From CAZJWR01 sp964549765 (GTDB taxonomy: Bacteria; Zixibacteria; MSB-5A5; GN15; JAAZOE01): 61,102 bases of DNA. The stretch is taken from contig CAZJWR010000018.1 of the NCBI GenBank assembly GCA_964549765.1, positions 1 through 61,102 of the forward strand. Reading direction: 5' to 3'. Below are positions 35,135 to 44,211 of the stretch, in pieces (position 1 is the stretch's first letter; each line of letters begins with the position of its first letter). Made by a program: the position numbers and the translations under genes. The notes under the pieces are model-generated. The model saw nothing but the letters and a program-made list of their open reading frames with translations. It was not told the DNA's origin and did not search any database.

Positions 35135-35803
35135 TCAGGACATTTCTCTGTCAGGCGAATCGGCGGCGGCGATCAATTCCATCGGATGCGGCCGCAGGAT
35201 TTTTTTGCCCATTATCGATCGATAATCCACCCGCCCGATTTCATGATACCCTGTCCGGGCGCACGTGCGCAACATCGGCGTCTTATCCGTCCGCACATGC
35301 ATAACACCCCGCGTGAATCCACGCTTTTTCATCTCCAGCGACGCCGCCGACACCAGAAACGGCCCGGCCCCCGACCCCCGGCTCTCCGGACCGATAAAAA
35401 TATCGATGACGAAAAAATCGCCGGGATTGACGCGGATATTCAGTCCATAGTCGAGCACATACACCGTCTCCCAGCCGAGCTTGATGAAGCCGATTATCCG
35501 CTCGCCGTCCATAACCCCGGCAAAAATGTGCCCGCGCTTTTTCATCGACTCGATTTCGACCGGGTCGTTCATCCCCGGCAGGTTCCGCTCGCGGATAAAA
35601 TCCAACACACGATCCGGATGATCGAAATCCATCCAACCCTCGAATCGGGGCGCAACCACTTCCAGGGTGTCGTCGAGTGGCCGCGAAAACCAAACCGACT
35701 GATGCCGGTCGTACGCCTTTCGCCCGATCGTTCGCATCAGCGACGACACTCCCTGCCGCCGGAATAAACGCCACGCTTTGCCTATTGCCGTCGATTCGTT
35801 CAT
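35135..35803 (-). CDS. GNAT-family acetyltransferase
   Basis: 222 residues from the ATG seven bases after the radical SAM stop. The GNAT core is visible in VIDIFIGPESRGSGAGPFLVSAA, where the Arg/Gly-x-Gly-x-Gly acetyl-CoA loop appears as RGSGAG, and MHVRTDKTPMLRTCARTGYHEIG. It may acylate an amino sugar or a small peptide in the surface-glycan pathway. The open frame extends further upstream within the radical SAM gene, which is not GNAT-like. Confidence 0.82.
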   Translation of the reverse strand: MNESTAIGKAWRLFRRQGVSSLMRTIGRKAYDRHQSVWFSRPLDDTLEVVAPRFEGWMDFDHPDRVLDFIRERNLPGMNDPVEIESMKKRGHIFAGVMDGERIIGFIKLGWETVYVLDYGLNIRVNPGDFFVIDIFIGPESRGSGAGPFLVSAASLEMKKRGFTRGVMHVRTDKTPMLRTCARTGYHEIGRVDYRSIMGKKILRPHPMELIAAADSPDREMS

Positions 35804-35810
35804 GACACGC

Positions 35811-37031
35811 CTACATCCGGGTCCGCCCCAGGGCGCGGTTGACATAATCTCTGATATTCTGGGCCGGCGTCGGGTTTCGCTGCACACCCACGATACAATG
35901 ATCGCACAACTTCATGTTGCGCCGGCCAAAATGAGCCATAAACTGTCTATGCTTTGTATTATTCCAGATGTTACGCAGATGCTCTTCGCGGACGTTGCCC
36001 AGAACCCATTCTCCGAAGAAGGGGCATCCCAACACATTGCCCCTGGGATCGATGGCCACCTTCCCGCGCGTGATATAGCATCGCCGGTTGTCGCAAAAGC
36101 CGGTCACCATCTGCTCAACCGACAATTTATCGATATTCTCGCACTGCAGACTGATGTTCAACTTCCGCGCGTCTTTTTTCATCTTCGCCACTTTGGCCTT
36201 GACGATCCGCGCCTGCTCTTCGTTGACCAGAACCGAAATATCCCCCTGCCGCACGAAATACGGGTTGGGGCGAACCCCGTCGATGACCGATTGATCCAGT
36301 AATTCCTCCCAGAATTCCCCGACATATTCGAGATGATTGAAATCCATCCCCATCTCCTCGGCATACGGCATGACCCGGTCGAACGTATCATAATTGAGAT
36401 TGGACACGGTCGTATTGGCGTGCAAGAGAGGAACTTCGGTATCGCCGCGCGCATCCAACACCCATTGAATCGTCTTTTCCACCTTCGAGAATGTTTTGTC
36501 GCGTCCGCGCACCTTGTTGTGATCCTCGGCCACGCCGTCGATGGATATCCAGATATCGTCGATGTGCGCCTCGACCAATCCCTTGGCGGTGCGCTCGGAC
36601 ATCAGGTTGCAGTTGGTCACCAGATCGCACGCCAGGCCGGGCTGCGATTTGATATATGCCGTCAGCGGTATCAGCACGTCGGGACGAAGCAGCGCGTCTC
36701 CGCCGAACAGCTCGAAATACCGCGCCCCCATGTCGGCGCACATATCGACCGTCCGCTTCCAGTCGTCGAGCGACATCTCGTTCGACCGGTCGGTGCGCTG
36801 CCACAAGGTGCAGGTCTTGCAGCGAGAGCTGCATCGATACGTCAAGAAAAACAGCGTGTCGATGGGCCGCCGGCGGTAATACCGGACTTCGCGCGCCGCC
36901 AGGTAGCGAAAAAACCGCATACTCGCCGTCAGGTAAGCCCACGGCGTTCGCCGTTTCAGCAGTTGCTGCGGATACCGATCCTCCTCCCATTCAACCCCGA
37001 AAGACGGGCGCGTATTCTTCACGGGCGCCAT
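35811..37031 (-). CDS. SPASM-domain radical SAM protein
   Basis: 406 residues. The radical SAM cluster is C67, C71 and C74 (CSSRCKTC). Later motifs: FELFGGDALLRPD and ISIDGVAEDHN, as in SPASM peptide-modifying and sugar-modifying enzymes. The C-terminal SPASM region has several Cys (CYITRG, GCPFFGEW, CDHCI). Radical SAM/SPASM proteins occur in polysaccharide and lipid loci as well as in peptide maturation. No precursor peptide gene is next to it. It is two bases downstream of an acyltransferase gene. Confidence 0.92.
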   Translation of the reverse strand: MAPVKNTRPSFGVEWEEDRYPQQLLKRRTPWAYLTASMRFFRYLAAREVRYYRRRPIDTLFFLTYRCSSRCKTCTLWQRTDRSNEMSLDDWKRTVDMCADMGARYFELFGGDALLRPDVLIPLTAYIKSQPGLACDLVTNCNLMSERTAKGLVEAHIDDIWISIDGVAEDHNKVRGRDKTFSKVEKTIQWVLDARGDTEVPLLHANTTVSNLNYDTFDRVMPYAEEMGMDFNHLEYVGEFWEELLDQSVIDGVRPNPYFVRQGDISVLVNEEQARIVKAKVAKMKKDARKLNISLQCENIDKLSVEQMVTGFCDNRRCYITRGKVAIDPRGNVLGCPFFGEWVLGNVREEHLRNIWNNTKHRQFMAHFGRRNMKLCDHCIVGVQRNPTPAQNIRDYVNRALGRTRM

Positions 37032-37033
37032 GA

Positions 37034-38152
37034 TTATGATTTCTCCAGTTGTCGTTTCAGTTTTCTCAACGCCTTCATCCGGCGCAGGCGGTCGCCCAAT
37101 CCGAAATACAGCGCATGGGCAGCCAGTCCGGCTGCCGTCCGGTTGAATATATAATATCGCACATACCGGGTACAGGAATTTGTCCAGCGGAGTTTATACT
37201 GGTCGGCATATCCGAGCAGATCGTACACTTCCGTATCGGAATCAAACGCCCGTTTGACCAACTCCAAATCCAGCACCGCTCCCGGCGATACCTTGTCGAA
37301 CTCCTTCGAATACTCCGCTTTCAGGCAATATTCGGTTGCCCCATGCATGACGTGAAATTCAAAGGCTGCCGGTTTGTTGTCAAAATACAGGACTGATACG
37401 GCGCCATAGCCGTTTTCCATGGCATGCCTGATCAGTTCCCGGTAAAACCGATCGGTATCGGGCCGGGAAAACAATCCGCTCCCTTCGTCCCCCTGCCAAC
37501 TTTTCGCGGCAATCGCTTCCAAATCGGCCAGCGCCGGATCGACCTCAGTCCGATCGGCGAACGTCCTGATTTCAAAACCGCCCGCCCGGTTTATCCGGTT
37601 CAGGCGGTTGTTGAGCAATTCACGGAATTTCTTGGACAGGATTTTTCGGTAATCGTCGAAACTACCCGAGGTCGGAATAAACGGCGACGACCTCACCTGC
37701 CTGACCACTAGCGGCAACCGCCGCGAACGGCAATACTCCCGCCACCAATCGCCGTCCGGAGACGTCTCCGGGATATCCTCGATATAAACCAGATCGACAC
37801 CTTCCTCGCGAAGCCGGTCGAGCATAATCTCGATAACATCGTCCCGGCCCGGTTCAACGATAATCCGGTTAACATGGGAATGCTCGCCGGCAATCAATCG
37901 AGCCTCTTTCAAGGGAATCCCGGCCAGCCGCCTCCGCCCCAGTACCCCCGGAAATAACCCGACCAGACGCCCGCCGTCGTCGCGGACGGCAACAACGAAC
38001 AGCGGCCGCCCGGCAAAAAAATCCCGGTAATAGTTAGCGAACCAGAAATGGGAAAAGAACGGGTGCCCGTCCAATACCAGGGCCGTCATGTCATCCCAAT
38101 CCGTCTCGATCGCCACGAATCGTCCCTGATCCTGTACGACCTCCAGTTTCAT
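37034..38152 (-). CDS. FemAB/CelD-type acyltransferase (GNAT fold), second copy
   Basis: 372 residues with the CelD/BcsL-like double-GNAT fold: FFSHFWFANYYRDFFAGRP, the central KKFRELLNNRLNRINR, and SVLYFDNKPAAFEFHVMHG, then the conserved DKVSPGAVLDLELVKRAF and a final DLLGYADQYK. The family transfers amino-acyl or acyl groups to glycans or peptidoglycan-like acceptors. It overlaps the first copy by 4 bases (ATGA). Confidence 0.85.
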   Translation of the reverse strand: MKLEVVQDQGRFVAIETDWDDMTALVLDGHPFFSHFWFANYYRDFFAGRPLFVVAVRDDGGRLVGLFPGVLGRRRLAGIPLKEARLIAGEHSHVNRIIVEPGRDDVIEIMLDRLREEGVDLVYIEDIPETSPDGDWWREYCRSRRLPLVVRQVRSSPFIPTSGSFDDYRKILSKKFRELLNNRLNRINRAGGFEIRTFADRTEVDPALADLEAIAAKSWQGDEGSGLFSRPDTDRFYRELIRHAMENGYGAVSVLYFDNKPAAFEFHVMHGATEYCLKAEYSKEFDKVSPGAVLDLELVKRAFDSDTEVYDLLGYADQYKLRWTNSCTRYVRYYIFNRTAAGLAAHALYFGLGDRLRRMKALRKLKRQLEKS

Positions 38153-39243
38153 CGATTCGTCCGCTTAAGCCCATGATATATCCGCCAGATTGTGGAGTAG
38201 ATGTTCGCTTTCAAACCCGAGGAAAAAACGTAATAACGATACGTCTTACGGTCCTGCTGCGCCCAATGCCGTTTGTATGGCTCATCTCCCCGGAGGAAAT
38301 CAAACCGTTTGACGCTCCGGGCGATCAAATCCTCTACGACTTTGGCCAAAACGACAAAACCGGGCCGCCATTCGGAAAACATCGGATCGTATCCCGTTTG
38401 ATAATCGTAATACACGTCATCCACGATAAACCCGTACCGAAAGGCGATTACCTTCCGGTCCATCATCAGGAATTTCGCGTACAACGATTCTTTCTTCCCC
38501 AGGGTTTGCGCCAATTCCCGATGAAATTCCAGGTACCCCTCCCGCTCAAAGCTCCCGATATCGCCCTTCTGCTCGCGCGAAAGAGTATGCAACCGGCGGG
38601 CCTCCAAGAGGACGTCATCGATCCCCCCGAGTTCGGTGTAGTCGACCAGACGCACCCGGCTATCGGTCCGTTTCATCGTCCGGCGGATTATTTTTCGCAT
38701 ATTGGACGAAAATCCTTCCAAGAGCGCGTCAAAACTGTTGGGAAGATCAAGATAGGGACAGACATCCTGAATCTCGCGAGTCACGCGAAGACCCCGATGT
38801 TCAAGAAACTTCATGCCGGCGTCAAAATTTACGGCATTCTCCGCAACCGAATCAAAAACGGCGAAAGCGCATCGGCACAATTCCTCCTTGATGTATTTGC
38901 TCAGGAATTCGAACCATTCGTTTTGAGCTTCCCGCTTGATGGCAAAATCGAGATGCTCCGGCGAGACGACCGAACGGGTCCCCAGAAAGGCCAGCACCTG
39001 CGGATGGAACATTTTGAGAAACGGTGTCCGCACCAAAGAGAGATGGATAGAACCGTTGAGGGTTCCGTCGCCGTTGCGCCCGATTATATGTACAATTTCC
39101 CGGCCATCGCCCAGCACCCGTTGAAACGGTATCAGCCAACTGGGGCTGTAAAAGAAGCTGTCCGGGAAATCCGCGAGATTGGCCTCGATTTCATCTCGAA
39201 GGGCAACGTACTCCGCCAGTTCTGTGACAACGTCGAATTTCAA
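38149..39243 (-). CDS. FemAB/CelD-type acyltransferase (GNAT fold), first gene of the operon
   Basis: 364 residues, same fold as the downstream copy: FSSNMRKIIRRTMKR, KVIAFRYGFIVDDVYYDYQTGYDP, EWRPGFVVLAKVVEDLI and FDFLRGDEPYKRHWA. TTG start with no good ribosome site; no other start with better support lies close, so the 5' end is uncertain. The two paralogs differ widely in sequence, so they likely modify different acceptors. Confidence 0.82.
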   Translation of the reverse strand: MKFDVVTELAEYVALRDEIEANLADFPDSFFYSPSWLIPFQRVLGDGREIVHIIGRNGDGTLNGSIHLSLVRTPFLKMFHPQVLAFLGTRSVVSPEHLDFAIKREAQNEWFEFLSKYIKEELCRCAFAVFDSVAENAVNFDAGMKFLEHRGLRVTREIQDVCPYLDLPNSFDALLEGFSSNMRKIIRRTMKRTDSRVRLVDYTELGGIDDVLLEARRLHTLSREQKGDIGSFEREGYLEFHRELAQTLGKKESLYAKFLMMDRKVIAFRYGFIVDDVYYDYQTGYDPMFSEWRPGFVVLAKVVEDLIARSVKRFDFLRGDEPYKRHWAQQDRKTYRYYVFSSGLKANIYSTIWRIYHGLKRTNR

Positions 39244-39330
39244 TCTGTCAAACGCACCTATTTTCCAGTTCTTTTATTACAGTTATCGGAAAGAAAGCAA
39301 AATCGCCTAATGTATCAAGAAGAAATAGTA

Positions 39331-39365
39331 AAAAAGGAAAGCCCGCGTAATCACGCGGGCTTTCT
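39331..39365 (-). terminator. Terminator of the cysK unit
   Basis: GAAAGCCCGCGT / ACGCGGGCTTTC, loop of 4, with six T downstream on the minus strand. It separates cysK from the glycan operon. Confidence 0.9.
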
Positions 39366-39681
39366 TGCACTACGTGCCGCACCGCAATACCAAAATCCCT
39401 GTTGCCGATAATCGAAGTCGACGGCGTCGGCACACCTCGTAAACCGCCATTATTCCCTTTTCGCCCCCCTTTTGGCAAGTAATGACAGAACGATATAAAG
39501 CAGATCGCATGCCGAAATATCGCAACCCGGCGGGTCCGTGCCGGCCCGACTGATAAGCCTATTATCATCAAGGGATTATTATCCGTAAACCGAAGATCGA
39601 AAACGGAGCGCGCAGCCATCACACCGCATCGTGTCCCGGAATGAAACACCGGCGTGTTTCACCCCGGAACCGGTGAAACAC
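39366..39681. other. Intergenic region between cysK and its terminator
   Basis: About 315 bases without a supported gene. It holds a hairpin GTGTTTCACC / GGTGAAACAC (39653-39680), with a third GTGTTTCA-type copy upstream, directly after the cysK stop. A long cysK 3' UTR is implied by the terminator location. Confidence 0.5.
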
Positions 39682-40620
39682 TTACTCCATTCCGATTTCC
39701 AGATATGTCGGCGTCGACAGGTACCGTTCCCCGGTATCACAGATGATCGTCACGATCGTCTTGCCTTTGTTTTCCGGACGAGACGCCACTTTCAAAGACG
39801 CCGCGACATTGGCGCCGGCCGAAATTCCCAAAAGGAAGCCTTCCTCCCGCACCACCCGACGGGTCGTCTCGATCGCTTCGTCGTTGGTAACCGTCACGAT
39901 CTCATCGATCAGATCCAAATCCAGCACATCCGGCTTGAATCCCGCCCCGATCCCCTGAATCGGATGCGGCCCGGCTTCACCCGTGGACAAGAACGGCGAC
40001 GACGCCGGCTCCACCGCGATCGCCTTGAATCCGGGCTTCAGCGGCTTGATATGCGACGCCACACCGGTGATGGTGCCACCCGTGCCGACGCCGGCGACGA
40101 TAAAATCGACGTTGCCGTCGGTGTCCTCCCAGATTTCGGGGCCGGTCGTCTGGTTGTGGATGAGCGGATTGGCGGGATTCTTGAACTGCTGCGGCATGAA
40201 CGCGTTCGGATATTCTTTGACCATCTCCTCGGCCTTCGCCACCGCCCCCGACATCCCGTCCGGGCCCGGGGTGAGTACCAATTCGGACCCAAACGCCTTC
40301 AACAAGTTCCGCCGCTCGATCGACATTGTCTCGGGCATGGTCAGTATCAGACGATACCCTCTCACGGCACAGACAAACGCCAGCGCGATCCCCGTATTCC
40401 CGGACGTCGGTTCGATAATGACGGTATCTTTCGTGATATCCCCGCGCTCTTCGCCGGCTTTGAGCATGGCCAGTCCGATCCGATCCTTCACCGACGAGGC
40501 CGGGTTATGCGATTCCATCTTCCCCAGGATCCGGGCGGGCAACCCCTTGCCGATCCTGTCCAGGGCCACCAGCGGCGTTCTGCCGATCAATTCAAGGATA
40601 CTCTCAGCTATTCTTGCCAT
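39682..40620 (-). CDS. cysK: Cysteine synthase (O-acetylserine sulfhydrylase)
   Basis: 312 residues, the usual length. The PLP lysine is Lys45 (NPASSVKDR), the acyl/phosphate-binding loops are TSGNTGIALAF and GVGTGGTITG, and the C-terminal PLP-ring Ser site is VGILLGISAGANV-like (FLLGISAGANVAA). It makes cysteine from O-acetylserine and sulfide. Upstream, 15 bases away, is an Rrf2 regulator; the pairing recalls CymR-CysK of Gram-positive bacteria. Ribosome site AAGGATGGG. Confidence 0.97.
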   Translation of the reverse strand: MARIAESILELIGRTPLVALDRIGKGLPARILGKMESHNPASSVKDRIGLAMLKAGEERGDITKDTVIIEPTSGNTGIALAFVCAVRGYRLILTMPETMSIERRNLLKAFGSELVLTPGPDGMSGAVAKAEEMVKEYPNAFMPQQFKNPANPLIHNQTTGPEIWEDTDGNVDFIVAGVGTGGTITGVASHIKPLKPGFKAIAVEPASSPFLSTGEAGPHPIQGIGAGFKPDVLDLDLIDEIVTVTNDEAIETTRRVVREEGFLLGISAGANVAASLKVASRPENKGKTIVTIICDTGERYLSTPTYLEIGME

Positions 40621-40635
40621 CGTTTTTTCCCATCC

Positions 40636-41058
40636 TTAGATGTAATACATGTGTTCGCCGGTGTTGGCGCGCTGGAGCAGGTCCTCAATGGTCGCCTGCT
40701 TCAGGTACGCCACCAGATTGTCCTCGGCCTGTTTCCAGAACCCGGCCACGGCCATCTCGATCGGATCATCCTCATTGACTTCGTGCGAGGAAATGAACGT
40801 GATTTTCCCCTCCAGCGAATTGATGACATCATAGACGGAAATCGATGACCCCGATTTTGCAAGGTAATATCCGCCCAGCTTTCCTCGGTTCGAATTGATC
40901 AATCGCGCCTTTTTCAATTGCGAAAGGAGCAATTCCAGATAGCGCACAGGGACATTTTGTGTCACTGCGATCTCTTTGGCCTGAATGGGACCTTTCCCAG
41001 TGTTTTTCGCCAGATAGATAATCGCCTTCAGACCGTAATGGGCTTTTGCGGAAAACAT
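40636..41058 (-). CDS. Rrf2-family transcription regulator without cysteines (CymR-like)
   Basis: 140 residues. Winged-helix start MFSAKAHYGLKAIIYLAKN, IAVTQNVPVRYLELLL and SNRGKLGGYYLAK are the family's DNA-binding pattern. There is not a single Cys in the protein, so it does not bind the [2Fe-2S] cluster of IscR or NsrR. CymR of Bacillus is also cluster-free and is controlled through a complex with CysK. Co-transcription with cysK here suggests regulation of sulfur metabolism by such a complex. That is an inference. Confidence 0.85.
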   Translation of the reverse strand: MFSAKAHYGLKAIIYLAKNTGKGPIQAKEIAVTQNVPVRYLELLLSQLKKARLINSNRGKLGGYYLAKSGSSISVYDVINSLEGKITFISSHEVNEDDPIEMAVAGFWKQAEDNLVAYLKQATIEDLLQRANTGEHMYYI

Positions 41059-41079
41059 AATAGTATTTTCCCGTTAAAA

Positions 41080-41094
41080 TGGTTGGCTCAACCA
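41080..41094. promoter_or_regulatory. Candidate operator before the Rrf2 gene
   Basis: Inverted repeat TGGTT-5-AACCA within 25 bases of the Rrf2 start codon. Autoregulation is possible but unproven. Confidence 0.3.
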
Positions 41095-41112
41095 AGCGCA
41101 CACGGCCGCGAT

Positions 41113-42483
41113 TCAGCGCCGCGTCGTCCAAATGGTCACTTGCGCATCCGAATAAACCGGATTCCAATTCAACCGAAAATTTGGAAACACCTTGCGCTCG
41201 GCAGGTCCGTAAACTACGTAGCTTGTTTCCGTCATATATACGGGGGGTTTTCGGAAAAATGTGAGTATTTTTTGTGCGCGAGCCCGCCAGTCGATGCCCA
41301 GGTGGGCCACGTGAGGAATGAATCCCAGATATACCGCCCTGGTTTCCATCAGACGACAATGCCAGCCCGACTCTAGAATCGTCGTCAGCAGAACCGATTC
41401 CGGCGGCGTATGCTCCTTCAGCCAGCGCGCCGCCCCGGCATAGGCCGGGTCGAGATGCGGGACAAAATTCTCATTACTCGGATTATATTTGGCGATCGCC
41501 CCCGCGACGAATCCGACGAACAATATTCCGGCGACGGCATAAGCTATCACGGCATCCCTTCGGCGGGGGGCAAATATTTCCATCGCCGCCCATCCCCCGG
41601 CGATATACAGCATGAATACCGGGAAAAAGGGATTGTAATGAAACAGCAGGCCGAAAATAAAGGCTACAAAAAATAGAATATAGATATGGACCTTCCGGGC
41701 GAATACCACCAGCGTCAGCGGCAGCACGGCATGCATCCAGAGATCGGTCAGGTCGAATCGGAATCCCTCGACAAAAGGAAAATAAAAGGGCTTGTCGGCC
41801 ACGCCCAGCGTAATACTCGCCGCCGACACCAGGCCCAGGAAACAAATGGCGGTATCGATAATCCGGCGGCGGTCGAATCGGTCAACGACGGCGACTCCGG
41901 CAAAAAACAGTAGCGCCAAAAGCGCTGTGAACGAATGCAGCCACCCCAGAAGAAACAGGCACGCATACCTGAGCCATAATATCTTTCGTTCGAATACGGC
42001 GATGAAAAAAGCGATGAAGAACGGGAAATGATTAAATCCTCGGGCGATAAGATCGATCCCCAATGAATTGATAAGTCCAAACCCGACCGAGCCGGCCGTG
42101 ATAATCGCCAACCCGACGCCCCACCCGCGAGGAAAATATCGCCTCAGCACCAGCGCCAGCAGCACCAGATAAAGCAGATTCAATATTCGCATCGCCACAT
42201 ATGGACTCATCACAAATGATAGCCCCACGACCGGATAATACTGAATGAACGATTGACTTAGCGGCACCCCGCCATAGGCGGGATTTTGCGGCGGGAACGA
42301 ATATTTCATCTGATTGACTATTCCGGCATAGTACAAGAAATCGACATCCGCCGGAGCATCGTAATGGAAAGCGCCGTCTGAAGGAAGATACGCGCCGATC
42401 AATGCCTGCCCGGTGATATATACCGCCAGAACCAGCAGGAAAAGCAGCAGATCAATGATAATGTATGAATCGCGTTTGGGCAT
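41113..42483 (-). CDS. Polytopic GT-C-like glycosyltransferase
   Basis: 456 residues with about ten transmembrane segments. After the first helix there is a periplasmic acidic loop (DGAFHYDAPADVDFLYYAG) of the GT-C type, and a soluble C-terminal part (LKEHTPPESVLLTTILES...). GT-C enzymes use lipid-linked sugars. Start chosen at the ATG of MPKRDSYII, since the earlier start would be TTG. No clear ribosome site. It could supply the surface-glycan pathway, though it is outside the operon. Confidence 0.7.
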   Translation of the reverse strand: MPKRDSYIIIDLLLFLLVLAVYITGQALIGAYLPSDGAFHYDAPADVDFLYYAGIVNQMKYSFPPQNPAYGGVPLSQSFIQYYPVVGLSFVMSPYVAMRILNLLYLVLLALVLRRYFPRGWGVGLAIITAGSVGFGLINSLGIDLIARGFNHFPFFIAFFIAVFERKILWLRYACLFLLGWLHSFTALLALLFFAGVAVVDRFDRRRIIDTAICFLGLVSAASITLGVADKPFYFPFVEGFRFDLTDLWMHAVLPLTLVVFARKVHIYILFFVAFIFGLLFHYNPFFPVFMLYIAGGWAAMEIFAPRRRDAVIAYAVAGILFVGFVAGAIAKYNPSNENFVPHLDPAYAGAARWLKEHTPPESVLLTTILESGWHCRLMETRAVYLGFIPHVAHLGIDWRARAQKILTFFRKPPVYMTETSYVVYGPAERKVFPNFRLNWNPVYSDAQVTIWTTRR

Positions 42484-42576
42484 GCGCCAATATAGCGCCA
42501 AAACACCGTATGAGTAAATGCAAAAATGGGCGGTCCGTGGTCGGCCCGCGCACGGAGCGTGAACGGAAAGCCCGGT

Positions 42577-42924
42577 CTACGATACGACAGCCGGCGTCTT
42601 CGGTGCCCGCCGGTTGAGATCGACCTGAACGATTATCCACACCGCCGGCGCAAACACGATCCAGAGCAAGAACAGCAGCCAGCGGTTGAATCCTTCTTCC
42701 GAGACCTCCTCATAAAGCTCGCCGTATTTGTAATAGGAATAAAGCCCGGCAAAGGGGATAAAAAGTAGCACCGTCCATAACACCGGCTCGGCGTCTGAAT
42801 CCTTGGTGATCGCCTGCAGCTCACACGCGGTCACGTAGAACCAATAGATGGCATAAAAGCCGAGGGTGACAATCATCAAAAGAACTTGAATAAGCATGTT
42901 GCGATACTTGACGGGACGGTTCAT
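42577..42924 (-). CDS. DUF4234 membrane protein
   Basis: 115 residues with three hydrophobic segments. The pattern LLMIVTLGFYAIYWFY with a later LLFIPFAGLYSYYKYGEL is that of DUF4234, whose function is not known. ATG at 42924 follows GAGGTGCAACCG. Confidence 0.8.
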   Translation of the reverse strand: MNRPVKYRNMLIQVLLMIVTLGFYAIYWFYVTACELQAITKDSDAEPVLWTVLLFIPFAGLYSYYKYGELYEEVSEEGFNRWLLFLLWIVFAPAVWIIVQVDLNRRAPKTPAVVS

Positions 42925-43041
42925 CGGTTGCACCTCGCTCTGTGGTCGGCGGATCGCCCGCCGGGGTTGTCATACGCTATACAGTCTATTGCCGGATTTT
43001 ATTCACAATCCGAAATTCAATTCAGACCGGCGGCACGGCGG

Positions 43042-43833
43042 CTATTTCTTGCGCCCGAACCAGATCTGGCGCGGCGAATCGGACGTCATCGCCCGGCCGT
43101 CGTAATCGCCAAGAATACCGTCGGTGACGAGCCGTGCCGCGTTGACCAGCGCGCCGAACTGTTCCGGGCGATACAGACGCACGCTTTCGATATAGGACCG
43201 GCTTCCGGCAGGATCGTCGATAACCGTAGTTTTTTCCACCCGGCGATTCACGATCCGCCGCGTTTCTGTGACGACCGCCCGTCCATGAGGCCCCTCCACG
43301 GTTCGCCGCGATTTTCCGACCAGGTTTTTTTCGAGATATGCCGGGTTGGGCAAATCAATAAGCCACCAGCCGCCGTGCTTCAGAGCCGCCGCCAGCCCTT
43401 TCATGACTTTGATGTCCTCCGCCACGGCATTGAAATACCCCAGCGACGTGAACCAGATCGTGGCCCCGTCGAATTCCTCACGATACGACAACACCCGCAT
43501 ATCTCCCCGGCGCACCGTCGCCTCGACCCCCGTTTCGGATATCCTGCCTCTGGCGATTTTCACCAATATCTCCGATAAGTCGATTCCCGTAACCCGGGCG
43601 CCCAAACGCGCGAACGCCAGTACATGCCGGCCCGCTCCGCAGGCAATATCCAAAATCGTCTGCCCCGGCGCAAACGGCACGATCCGGGCCGCCGTCCGCA
43701 CCTGCTTTTCCGCTTCCCGCTCATCCCGATGAGCGTACAGCCAGACATAATCGTCGGCAAACGCCCGCCGATACCAATCCTTCCGGACGGTCGGTGTTGT
43801 CCGGCCGTGCCCGGCCGAGTCTTTATTCTTCAA
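43042..43833 (-). CDS. Class I SAM-dependent methyltransferase
   Basis: 263 residues. SAM motif I TILDIACGAGRHVLAFA, motif II VTGIDLS, and GDMRVL, then FDGATIWFTSLGYF. The order matches the small-molecule/UbiE-like superfamily; the substrate is unknown. It heads the group MT - DUF4234 - GT-C on the minus strand. Confidence 0.9.
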   Translation of the reverse strand: MKNKDSAGHGRTTPTVRKDWYRRAFADDYVWLYAHRDEREAEKQVRTAARIVPFAPGQTILDIACGAGRHVLAFARLGARVTGIDLSEILVKIARGRISETGVEATVRRGDMRVLSYREEFDGATIWFTSLGYFNAVAEDIKVMKGLAAALKHGGWWLIDLPNPAYLEKNLVGKSRRTVEGPHGRAVVTETRRIVNRRVEKTTVIDDPAGSRSYIESVRLYRPEQFGALVNAARLVTDGILGDYDGRAMTSDSPRQIWFGRKK

Positions 43834-44211
43834 CGGTTAATTCCCAAACAATCACTATCCATCACGATGCAACAAATCGGAATCGCCGTATAATATAGGT
43901 ATCGTTGCCGGTAAAACAACCGCTAAATCGATCCGGCCGCCGAGGAAATGCTTTTATTTCATCGGCAATTGTATTACACTATGGCTGCTCGTAAAGAAGA
44001 GCGCTAGAAGCAGGCGTGCTTAATGGTCCGCAACCGAAAAGAGTAAAATATCATTCCTGCGCAGGCGGGAATCCATGCGGATCAATGAACTGTGGATGCC
44101 CGCTTTCGCGGGCATGACAGAACCATATGCCTCAGCTCATGCGAGAGGTTTTTTTCAACACCTACATCAGGAGGGCCTGCTTTTGACGCCGTTACACAAC
44201 GTGAGGCTAAC
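43834..44211. other. Intergenic region with a repeated-element hairpin pair
   Basis: 378 bases. The only structured item is the repeat at 44051-44117. No supported gene; a very short ATG frame of 8 codons near 43981 has no ribosome site. Confidence 0.5.
44051..44117. repeat. REP/MITE-like intergenic repeat
   Basis: Left arm TCATTCCTGCGCAGGCGGG and right arm GCCCGCTTTCGCGGGCATGA are imperfect inverted copies about 20 bases apart. This class of GTCATTCCCGC...GCGGGAATGAC repeat is common in many bacteria. Confidence 0.7.

Noticed and set aside
38173..39411. 412-codon plus-strand frame opposite a FemAB-like gene
   Set aside because: Shadow of a gene with recognisable motifs; no domain seen.
39631..40848. 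405-codon plus-strand frame opposite cysK
   Set aside because: cysK is certain; the other frame is His/Arg/Asp-rich without a family.
43981..44010. Eight-codon ATG frame
   Set aside because: No ribosome site, terminator or conservation evidence.
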